Part shown: piece by piece, positions 54,863-64,000 of the stretch
Layout of the letters: every line of letters starts with the position of its first letter
Position numbering within the stretch: the first letter of the stretch is position 1
From: Branchipolynoe longqiensis
Taxonomy: Eukaryota; Annelida; Polychaeta; Phyllodocida; Polynoidae
Direction: 5' to 3'
NCBI GenBank assembly: GCA_030323885.1
Contig: CM059193.1
Location: forward strand, 90,845,825 to 90,909,824
Length of the DNA: 64,000 nucleotides
Notes under the pieces: generated by a model
What the model saw: only the letters and a program-made list of their open reading frames with translations
Database searches by the model: none
What the model was told of the DNA's origin: nothing
Made by a program: the position numbers and the translations under genes

Positions 54863-57543
54863 ATGGAGGGGGCGACGGCAGGTCAACTGCGTAGTGGGCG
54901 CCAGTACCAAACTGATGGTACAGGGCGTTCCGACGCGGTGGGACCGCCGGTGAACGTGGACGCTTCTGTGGTGAGTACACTGCACCACGCTCAAAATTTG
55001 CCTGTGGGGGATGTTGATGTTAAAACGTTCATTCCTAATACAGGTGCCGGCGTCATAGGGGACCGCCGCCAGGTGTCAGTGTATGATGGGGGGCATACCC
55101 ACTCCCCGCATCCTAAAAGACCCTAAAATGTCATCGCCTAGGGGTGCTGAAGGCGCTGATAGCTATTGGATGCAGTTAGCACGACTGAGTGGCAGTCCGC
55201 CGCCAGGTATTGCGCCATTGTTTACACCGGGGGCGATACAGGGTGGTGGGCATGACGCGCGGTTGAGTACTTGGTCTGATAGTGGTGGCGCGGCGTTGAA
55301 AAATGCCGCGCCATCAATAGCAGCGCGAAATGTTCTCTCAGTTGATGATAGTACTGGGGAGGGCATTGCGGGGAGTGCGATGAAAGTGGGCTTCGCTCTT
55401 GATGATATGCAGCCTCTGTCGATCAGTATTGATTTGGGGGCGGGTGTACGTGAGGGTAGCAGTTCGATAGTGTGTCGTGAAGATTTAGGTCTGGGCGTGC
55501 GCGGGAGTTCTGTGGGAGGGATGCCGCTGGAGTATTCGCCGTGGGGGAGTTCAGCTGTCCGTTCTGTGGGGATGGGAGCTGAGTGTGGTGATCCCCAAAG
55601 TCCCTGTCGTAGGGAGAGTTCCCCGGCTTTGGAGACAGGGCTCGTAGCTGATGACTCGTTAACGTTTACGCTGGAGCATGATTTGGTTATGGGTCGTACG
55701 TTTTCGGGATCGCAGTCGGAGGTAGAGCGTCAGGAAGAGATGCGTATCCGCCATCTGCAAGCTTGAAAGCGGGTCCAGTTTGACCGGATGGCGGGGGAGA
55801 GACGAGCGTTTGATTGATTTAAGAGTCTCCAATGCTGCCTCCTTCGCGCGCGAGATAGCGGAGCTAAGCGTGGCACGGCATGTCTAATCGGATGTTGGTG
55901 GAAGAGCAGCAAACTGCGTTCACGAAACAGATGGAGGATTTGTCTATACGGGAGGCGCTGAATGTGCACTTGCAAGATGAGAATCAGAGGTGTGAATGAT
56001 TGCTAGCTGCCGAAAGGTGTAGCATTGATTCTGCTCTGGAGATCCTTGTGAGGGAGCGCGCAGCTTTTCAGGCTGAGAAACAGGCGTTTCAACGCGGTTT
56101 GGAGCTTGGGGAGAGTAATGCGAGGGTTACTGAGTCTACGCGGTTGTATAGCTGCGAGACGCAGTATCCAGTGCATAGTGCACGCCCGGCTTCCACAGGT
56201 AGCTCACCGCATTCACCGGCGCCTTCTAAGGGGGGCGGCGGGGGAGGTGGGGGTCCTAGGGAGCCGGAGCCCTCCTCTAGGGATGGTAGCTCCAAGGGGG
56301 AGGGTGCTGGGCAACATCGGAGGGGTGTTGTTCCGTGTACGTGGGTAGAACTTATGGGGAGGTGCGGAATGAGAGGATTCCCGACCCGGTGGGCTTGGTT
56401 GGTGACGCAGTGCCTATTGCATCATTACCTGGGCTGCCGGTGGGTCGCCAGTACTCAGTGGAAGAGATGTGGTTGTTCCGGAATCATCCTGCAATAATGG
56501 ATGTGATTCGGGAGCCTGCTTCGATTGGGGGTGGGGCCGGATGGGAGTCGTGTAATCGGGATACGTTGGAACTGGATGGGAATGTTCTGAGGTTTCCTGT
56601 GGCAGGTTCTGCGCGTATTCCAATGCTGCGTCCTAAGCCATTTACAGGTATTAAACAGGAATGGAATACTTGGTGGCGGGATTTTACATTGGACATGCGG
56701 TCTAACATGTGGGATGAGAGGGTAGCTCTTATTCAGCTGTTGCCTCTATTGAGGAATGGGCCGGTGCAGGACTGCGTGGACGCGTGGAGGCGCCATGGGT
56801 TGACGACAATGAGGGAATTGCTTCCTATCATCTCGTACAAGTTCCGTCCGGCGGACCCCATGGCGTGCTGGTACCAATGGAAGAAACGCGTCCAAACTGC
56901 CCGTGATGGATCGTACCGCGCGTACGGTCTACAGGTGCGGGTTGATGGGCGGGAGGCTGTGAGAGATATGGGGATGAGTGAGCGTGCCATCGAGACTAAG
57001 ATAGTCGAGCATTTCGTGTGCTCACTCATGGATCCGGGGGAGCAGCGTGCCGCTTATGATCGGTGGCGGCCGGGTAAGTCATCTCTGGAGGAGATGTTTG
57101 AGGTGGTCGACGATTACTGCGCCAAGGCACTGCGTGCTGGGCAGTCGACTGCGGTAGAGGCTATTCGACTGTCAGATGAGTCGGATAGTGAGTTCGAGGT
57201 TGAGGTGGCTGCGTATAACGCGCCACGTGAACCTCGGCGTAATGGCGGCGGTAGTTACTCTCGGGGAAGTTCTGGGGGGAGCTATCGTGGTGGTAATTCC
57301 TATCGGGGTTTGTCTGGGGGTGGCTATCGGGATGGTGGCAATTTCCGGGCGAGCTCTGGCGGGGGTTATCAGTCGCCACCTATCACTAAGGCGTTGGTCC
57401 AGGGTTGGATGCGTGATGTGATGGGGGAGCAGACATATGCTGCGCAGGTAGCAACAGGTGGGCCTAGCTCATCTGGGTTATCTGCGCGCAGGCGCGTAGC
57501 TAAGAAAGATACGCATGGTCAAGTTTGTGGCACACGCGTATAA
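54863..57543 (+). pseudogene. Ty3/Gypsy-type Gag, broken by frameshifts and stops
   Basis: Coding pieces in different frames: 54863-55126 (start MEGATAGQLRSGRQY), 55083-55766 (Ser/Gly-rich), 56000-56330 (coiled-coil-like, ALEILVRERAAFQAEKQAF) and 56335-57543. The last holds the capsid-like region: RPKPFTGIKQEWNTWWRDF, WDERVALIQLLPLL and GEQRAAYDRW, the layout of Gypsy Gag capsids, followed by an acidic patch and a Gly/Arg/Tyr-rich tail in place of an obvious CCHC knuckle. Several frameshifts and a stop at ~55766 show decay. The Gag overlaps the integrase remnant in another frame. Confidence 0.75.
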
Positions 57544-58311
57544 CTGTACGGAGCACGCATCTACGGGTGTGACTCCGAACAGGTTACTATTTGGGGAGGA
57601 GCTCCGACTGGCAGCTGATCTGCAGTTTGGGGTGGTGAATCGTCAAGTAGACCAGCCTTGTGAGATCGTGTTTGTAAGATGGTTGGAGCATTGCTTTCAC
57701 CACGCGTATAGCACAGTTCGCGATGCTTTAGGTCGGGCAGCGGTTCGTCAGAAATCTGACTACGGGCCTGCTGCGTGGCGCCAGTTCAAAGTGGGGGATC
57801 GGGTGGTGCGGTATCATGCGCCGCTAGCTCGGGTCAAACTCGCAAAGAACTGGGATGGTCCCTTTACCCAACGGAAGTTGTCTCTGACACCACAGTTATT
57901 ATGAAGGGCAAGGATGGTAAATACCGTAAATCTAACGTTAGACGTCTTAAGCTTTACACCGAGCAGATGTCTAGAAATGCTGGACCATCCTCCTGGCTGG
58001 ATGCACATGTAGGGGACGAGCCCGCACCTGCGAGGGTGGAGGCTGGCACTATAGATGCGTTTAGTCAGAAGAAAGTACCTGGGCTTCCAGTTACTGCGGG
58101 GGAGGCTATGCGCCCTAGGCGGCATAGGCCTGATAAGCGGTAAAATAAATGTTGGCGTCGTTCTAGACCAGTGTCTGATGTCGATAGTATTGTTTCTGTA
58201 CGCAGTAGCTCGGGTAGTGACAGAGACTTTGTACCAGTTGGACAGGGGTCTGATGTGGGTTCAGATGCACCGCCTGTGCGGCGATCTGAGCGTTTAGCAT
58301 TACAATGCAGA
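57515..58311 (+). pseudogene. integrase C-terminal remnant (Gypsy Pol), protease-RT-RNase H missing
   Basis: Opens with FVAHAYNCTEHASTGVTPN and LLFGEE, the end of the integrase core, then FKVGDRVVRY, KLAKNWDGPF (GPY/F-type module) and, after a frameshift near 57865, EVVSDTTVIMKGKDGKYRKS and NVRRLKLY. A stop (TAA) lies at 58141, but the frame reads on to PPVRRSERLALQC at ~58300, resembling the usual Gypsy Pol end. Protease, RT, RNase H and the integrase catalytic core are absent; a deletion joined Gag to this point. Dead copy or deletion derivative. Confidence 0.85.
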
Positions 58312-59342
58312 TAACTGGTATGGGGTGGGGTAGTAGGTATTAGGCTACTCCACCCTGGTGTTGTCTGGTCTCCAGGGGTTCGTTGTACATGAGATACGCC
58401 GATCCCTGTCACACAACGAGTAAACGCAGTACATATGTTCAGTTAAACTTTACTACGCAGTTATTTGACAGTGGTGGGGAAAGACCGGAGGCCCCGGGGG
58501 CGCCAATGAATGGGCGCAGTTACTACTGTTCTGCATAATGCCTTTGCCTAAGCCGTGTGTTTATTATCTGCTATTTCTTGTCTTACGCGTTGGTTATTGT
58601 TGACGGGGCGTACTGCGTGTTAGCTGCTATAACCGGGGGAGTGTTTATGTTCGCTGCGGGCATGAGGTGTGTAACTGGTTCGACTGTTCAGTTAGGCGTA
58701 ATTGGGTCACTTATAGCATGTGCATGTAACCGGGCGAGTGGGTTGCTGGCGCTACGCAGTACGTGTTGTTGTTTGGTGGGTACTGCATGAGGGCCGGGGA
58801 TCTGTCGCCGGGGGTGGCTCAGTATTGTGCACTAGCTGGCGGGCGGTCCTTGTGGTTGAGCTAACTAGGTCACCCTGATATTCTGCGGTTGGGGGTTCTC
58901 CGTTACCATGTGGTGTGGTGACGTCAGCGGTACTGCGGGGGGACGTGGAATACCGCCGTCGGGTGGTTTGGCTGGGTTCCTATGTAGGTCACGCTAGCTG
59001 CACCGGTGGCGCACCTGGTGTTTTGCGAGTGAGGCAATCATTCTCTGGTTGGTACGCCGGCTGGACTATGCGGTTCTGCGAGGAAGGACGTGGGGCCAGT
59101 CACTCTACCGGCTGCCGGCAGACAAGGTGGGTGTCTTTGTTCTCGGACATTAATCCTATCTGTATTCGCGTATTACTTATTGTGCTTGTTTATTGCGACA
59201 GACTATAAGAATATAGCAAGGCCGGCCGTGACTGTGTTGGTCTGTGCGTTTATCGCGGAGACTTGACACAGCGTGTACGGCGATCGTCTGTCGTGGGGGA
59301 CACGCGGCTTGAGCTGCCTTGGCAGTTCGTTGCGTGTGGACC
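58312..59342. other. linker between two decayed elements
   Basis: After a purine-rich GGTATGGGGTGGGGTAG (a possible polypurine tract, 58316-58332) no LTR homologous to 54423-54767 follows. The small frames do not resemble proteins I recognise. Confidence 0.45.
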
Positions 59343-62300
59343 ATGTCGGACGATGGGTTAGATTCGCCCAGCACTCCATTAGGGGGAGCTGAGGCTCTTA
59401 GTCCTCTCGGTATGCTCTTCAATGAGGCTGAGGGTGGTGACATGGCAGGTTTATCCTGTATAGGGACCATTAGGCCTTTAGGCGGTAGGGAGATTGTTGC
59501 TACAGTCTCCCCGCAGCTGTCTAGTCCCCTATTGTCGCCCGTGTTGGCGGTCGCAAGGGGCCCTCAGCGGGTTACGGCGGCTGGGCTGGTTTCTCCTCCG
59601 GGAGTTGCTAGCCTGTCGTTACGTTCCCCTGTTGGGTGCAGTGATCGGCTTCACGCAGCTTCTGTTGTTTCACATGGTCAGACAATGGTAAATGCTGACG
59701 AGGTGTCACTCTTTCGGGAGTGGCAGCTGCGTGAGAAGGCGTTGAGAGAGTCGGTTTGTTCGTCCCGCACGGATCCGTTCTCGCTCAGCCCAGCTGATGT
59801 GAGGATGGCGCAGCCTCTCAGCGGTAGTTCATTGGGTTCTTGCCAGGTGAGGACTGCCGACTGAAGTTGCTGCCCGACCTCCTATGCTACCGTCCGCAGG
59901 CTCTGAGGATGTAGGCACTAGAACCTTAGGGAGTCTGGCGCCGGCACCTCATGACAACGGACGGTCAGTAGGGGGAGGTTCTGGTGTGCGGATGGACGTC
60001 GGTTCTGTCGAGTCTACCCCGGTTGTGGGCGGTGAGCTGCTCTCGTTAGTCTGCTGCGTTGACGGAAGCGCAGGTGAGGATTGCTGTGGAGCAGGCTAAG
60101 GCCTCTGTACAGCATGACGGTGGTCCTCGCTTGGAGGTTGTGTTGGTGCCCCCTAAGGCATCGATCCCTCCTGCAAAAGTGTTGTATGGGTCGTTTGACT
60201 ATCGCTATCATAATAGCGATGGTTCCAAACGTACCGTGCCCGTGGACGTCGAGGACGTTCCCGCTGGTGGCAGTTCGGAGACTGCACGTCGGTCGAGATC
60301 GGTCGCTCCCTGTTCTGAACAAGAGCAGGGGGGGACGATCGGAGAACGGGTCGGATGGCCTACATGCTTGCGTGTTGGTCTGCCAATAGGAGGTTCGAGG
60401 TAGAGCTCGGTTAAGCGATCGCTGAGGATCTCACTCCGTCGTCTGAGTGGATCGTTAGGTCGCGGGGGGTGGACCTGTTAAGCTGGCGCGGTTTCTTTCG
60501 GGAAACGTGGCTTGTTTGACAGAGGCTACCCTGTCGCGGCTATGGAACGACCCTCACGAGCAGCCATGTAGTATTAGAGATTATATCGTCTGGGAGCATG
60601 GGCACCAGCGGATCATGCGGTCCCAGGGCGCGCACTGAGATTATGGGGTCTCCGATGACGAGGGCTGGACCGAGCCCGAGAGCCATCCCCGTGCTGCGTT
60701 GGAGTGGTACAACATCCATTTATGTGAGATATTTGGAGGGTTGAAAGATCCAACGAGGGGGGATGGCTACACGAAGCAGGAATTGGCGTGTCTGGGTTAT
60801 GTCCGCCATGTGTTTCGCCCAGGACAGACTTGTCTGTTCTGTGAGCTTAACCCGGTCGGGAATAGGCAGACCCCAAAGCTGTTTCTGCGGTGGACGCCGC
60901 TGGCTTGGCACATTTGTGAGAGCCACCTGCACACCGCTCCTCTATGGAGGTGCACGAGACCGTTCAACGTGGCGAGTCGTTCTGAGGGGTGTCCAACGCT
61001 TAAGGCGACTGGGCAGTACTTCTCGACTGCTCGCCGTGGTGAGATGATCAAGCATCTCCTGGAGGGCCATGGACGCATGCTGTTGGACGTCGTGAAGGGG
61101 TTGAGTGTGATTCAGTGGGATCCTCAGTCCGTGTTGAAGAGAGCGGTGTCCTTCACGATGAAGCAGTGCACGGACTTCCACTATAGCAGGGAAACCCAAG
61201 CAGCACAGGTTGATTGCCCTGTTTATATATGTTCCTGGGTCGGCGGAGGTACGTCGTGAGCGGTTTTACACCGGTCGCGGCGCATCTTCGGCGAAACGGG
61301 GCAGGGATCGTGGTGCTGTTGCCGTGAGGAGGGACCAGCAGGGGCGAGCGGCTTCTGTGGCCTCTTCGAGCTCTGGGCGGGGTGCTAGGTCCGTCCAGGG
61401 GAAAGGTAAGGGGACAGGTAAGAGGTCCTCGTCCCTGGTACCGTTGCGCGATGGCTCTGCTATTCAGCTGCAGCGGAACCAGGGGTCGGACAGGTCAGCT
61501 TCGCCTACCCCGCCGCCGCCTCCACCCCCTCCATCTGCTGCCCAGCAGGGGTTGAGAGACTGGCCTGAGTTGCCGGTCGCGACTATCGATCCGGGGGTGA
61601 GTGGGTCAAGGGGCGTGCGCCGACGTAAGCGTCGGAAACTGGTGACTGAGCTGAGACCCGACACTCTGAGTGCGCTGGTGGCGCGGGCTCCGTCGACCGT
61701 GGCAACGGTGCCAGTGGCATCGGTGTCTCAACCGGTGTCGTTGGGTCAGGTTCCGCGGCGACGTGTGTCGGCGGCTGCGGGATCTGCCTCTCAGTTGGCA
61801 GTGTTACCGTCTGCAAGCTCGGTTGTGAGACCAGTGGCGATTGCTCCTGTGGTCTTCTCCAGTGGTGATACCTGTGCGACCAGTGGTGGCTGCGGCCCCG
61901 TTGGTTGATCATGGTGTCGCCCTGGCGTTGGACGGGATCACGGAGCGTCTCTGTGAGGCCAACCGTGTGGACGTTACGGCCAGAATTACTGAGTCGGTCG
62001 ACGGCCTGGTTAAAGCCTTCATTGGGGGCTTTGACGCGGTCGTCGCGCAGACACAGGATGTTCTGGTGCGTCAGGCTGAGGGTAGGCGCGGTGCTGACTT
62101 CGACAATGTCTTAGAGGACAAAAAGATTGTCGAGCGGAAGTTGGCAGCATTGCGCGAGCAAAGGGCGCGGCAGGCAGCAGTCATTGACGATATCGACATG
62201 ACTTTTTCTGCCGCGTACCGCTCGGACTTCCGGAGCTGGGATGGTTCATTGCGTGCTTTGGATCTTTCTGGCTTCAGCGTTGAGGACAGGTTGCACGGCC

Positions 62301-62428
62301 TGCCGGCCGGCTTGGTGGCTGATGCTGCTGCGGCACATCGGGCGCTGCTGGTGCGGGCGGCGCGGGCGCCTGCTGACGCTGACGGGGACGTTCCGATGAC
62401 AGGTGACGGGAAGGTGGACGGCGATTAG
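59343..62428 (+). pseudogene. unrecognised multi-frame coding region, probably a decayed mobile-element protein
   Basis: Consecutive frames overlap end to start: 59343-59864 (MSDDGLDSPSTPLGG), ~59884-60099, ~60059-60403 (EAQVRIAVEQAKASV), 60699-61259, 61210-61908 and 61841-62428. The fourth has a C-x2-C (CLFC) followed by WHICESHLH and later KHLLEGHG, a possible zinc-binding region. The fifth is basic (RRRKRRKL) with a poly-Pro run. The last has DFDNVLEDKKIVERKL-AALREQRARQ, a likely coiled coil. Use of all three frames suggests one ~1000-residue protein broken by frameshifts, or a multi-exon gene. No RT, integrase, recombinase or capsid domain is recognised. Confidence 0.5.
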
Positions 62429-62665
62429 TCGTCGTCCTGTCCCGTCCGAGGGATTTTGGACGTCACATCGAAATTCAGATGACAAGTGACGGGGTGGTGG
62501 ATGACGTGTAACTGTTGGCACAGTTGGGCGTCGCTCTCCTCTGTCCGAGGGATTCTGGATAACGTGATGTCTCGGATGACAGGTGGCAGTTAGGTTAGCG
62601 GTGGTTGACTGCTCGCGCAGGTGATCGGCGCTAGCCTCTGTCCGAGGAATTCCGGGTTCCACGTT
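62394..62665 (+). repeat. three-copy ~85-95-bp repeat at the end of the coding region
   Basis: GATGACAGGTGACGGG / GATGACAAGTGACGGG / GATGACAGGTGGCAG each start a unit ending in CTGTCCGAGG(G/A)ATT. The first unit begins inside the last frame (62394) and the others follow its stop. Confidence 0.8.
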
Positions 62666-64000
62666 GGTAATTGAAAGACCAGCACCCCTGTGGCGGTTAT
62701 AAATTTTTTTTTTATATATACACTTTAATAATATATCAAATATTTTTTTTTCTGATAGTTCATCTCCCTTAAGGAGGTGGATACCGCCTTGTATATATAT
62801 ATATATATTGATACTAATATAATATTTTATATACCTTTTTAGTACTACGGTGCTATTTTTACATTGATAACCATGATGTATTTAGCATTTCGTACTGCTC
62901 TATTCCAACATTATCTTTCTTTGCAGTACGATTGTTGATGATATATGTTGTGGTGAAGGGCTTAGCTTTCTCCCGATTGGAGGATCTAGCTTCTTGTGTT
63001 CTGCCTATTTTTCTGCAGTAGGGGTCGGAATAATTTTTGTTATATATATATATATATTAGATTAATTATTCCTAGATATTCCTCAACTTTCACCCCGTTT
63101 TTGACTTCCTTTTTCCACACTATTAGGAAACATTATATTCTAAATTTATTCAGTGAGACGAGGTGGGCAATGGTGTGGTAGTTGATGGGTTGACACTGTA
63201 CATTTTACACTAAAATATTTTCCTATGCAGTGTCGCCCTGGCTCTTATTTTATGCTGCATTCTTTAATTTCAAAATTACTACTATAGGAAGCGCTTCTGG
63301 CAGAACATGATTGACAGCGTGTGCGTCGGCTCCTGTTATAACAGGGGAGGATGCACATGGGGTGTAATTTACTTTGTAGGAGGCCGGGTTCTTGCTGGCG
63401 CCCAGTGCTTCTTATGAAATGTATTGCATACCTAAACGTTGTATCTGCGGAGACTTTCTCAATTGTTATAAGTAACACCGCCCTTCTACTTTCATGCATT
63501 CTGCACCGGAGCGGGGCACCAAGCGTGGCGGGTCCTGGGTGTGGCTGTTTGACGTGTCCGCGGTGTAATACCGTCTGTGATCTACTGGCCAGGCGACGCG
63601 GGCACAAGAAGGACGGACTGAGGAAGCTCGAAGAGGAGCCGCTCCGCGTAGAAGGAGGAGCGCCCCGCTAACGGTTCTCCTGAGATGGGGGGCGGCGGGG
63701 GGCGGACTGAGTGGTTCCTTGCTTCATTCTGGCGAGGGGGCTCCACTTGTGGGGTATGAACTCTCTCCCAGCAAGAAACATTCTATACACCAACTACATA
63801 GAGGCTGGGAGAGGTCATCTTTGTGCGACTCATTTAAAGACTCTTTCTTCACCTAGATTGATGACATGTTTGCCTTGCAGCTAGCTAGATACACATTGCT
63901 ATTTCGCTGCAGGCAGGTCTAGGAATTGCGCATAAGGATACATAGCTTTGTAAGGCTTCTCTCCCTTTCAAGTTAGTTCTCATGTTGACTTCTATCATTT
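62666..64000. other. terminal stretch, TA microsatellites only
   Basis: (TA)n runs at ~62791-62808 and ~63041-63056. The open frame at 63351-63671 has a cysteine cluster (CGCLTCPRCNTVC) but no recognised fold, and the GC-rich segment near 63480-63720 has no other support. Nothing else is seen. Confidence 0.4.

Noticed and set aside
58312..62700. 3' LTR of the Gypsy-type element
   Set aside because: I looked for sequence matching 54423-54767 (TGTAGTAGTC start, TCAATAAACC, CATTACA end) and saw none; only a TAGTAGG at 58330 is vaguely similar.
63351..63671. Cysteine-rich small protein
   Set aside because: The CPRC cluster has no zinc-finger spacing that I recognise, and there is no neighbouring exon or repeat context.

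Overview
This is eukaryotic DNA, most likely from a mollusc and plausibly a gastropod. Two SINEs (about 5945-6240 on minus, 36640-36890 on plus) have the arrangement I associate with dispersed molluscan SINEs: a tRNA-like head, a body with a 'GGCGACAGCAGGTTTCCTCC' segment, and a 'GTTAAATAAAACA' end. Most of the window is repeats: tRNA-headed SINEs, small inverted-repeat elements, a LINE and its chimeric derivatives, minisatellites and pyrimidine tracts. The organism call is inference from these repeats.

The one gene I can reconstruct is a class A, opsin-like GPCR on the plus strand. Four coding exons are visible: 2953-3055 (TM3 and E-R), 11054-11199 (TM4), 11811-12335 (a 175-codon exon) and 18471-19123 (second extracellular loop cysteine, TM5-7, C-tail, stop). 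All junctions agree in phase (1, 2, 1, 1) and the chain reads 474 residues to one stop. Exons for the N-terminus, TM1 and TM2 were not found and probably lie upstream. The third exon is symmetric (phase 1-1, 525 bp) and falls inside extracellular loop 2 (ECL2). Skipping it would give a normal opsin-length loop (GWGEYSYFR joined to ESATCSLDYSS).

Both splice boundaries around this region have been amplified. The last ~31 coding bases of the ECL2 exon plus its donor form the unit of a 46-bp minisatellite that fills most of the next intron (12336-14786 and 16198-17520), giving dozens of AAG|GTGAGT sites behind the real one. The acceptor and first ~40 bp of the TM4 exon are also repeated twice in the intron before it. 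A 967-bp inverted-repeat element sits inside the donor array.

Layout: 0-2.9 kb, SINE-like pair and nested MITEs; 3-11 kb, large intron with three ~0.7 kb foldback elements and several SINEs; 11-19.1 kb, remaining exons and arrays; 19.1-28 kb, degenerate minisatellites, MITEs and SINEs; 28.7-33 kb, pyrimidine, CCCCGCC and TCCTGC tracts; 33-43 kb, SINEs, a LINE reverse-transcriptase fragment and a CCCTAAC-rich array; 44-50 kb, a 31-bp array and a 2.3-kb G-poor array; 49.95-50.02 kb (minus), one orphan C2H2 zinc-finger motif; 50-54 kb, MITEs; 54.4-58.3 kb, a decayed Ty3/Gypsy-type element (5' LTR, PBS, Gag, integrase C-terminus, most of Pol missing); 59.3-62.4 kb, an unrecognised, frame-broken coding region with a short 3' tandem repeat.

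Nearly all the long open frames here are low-complexity repeats and are not proposed as genes.
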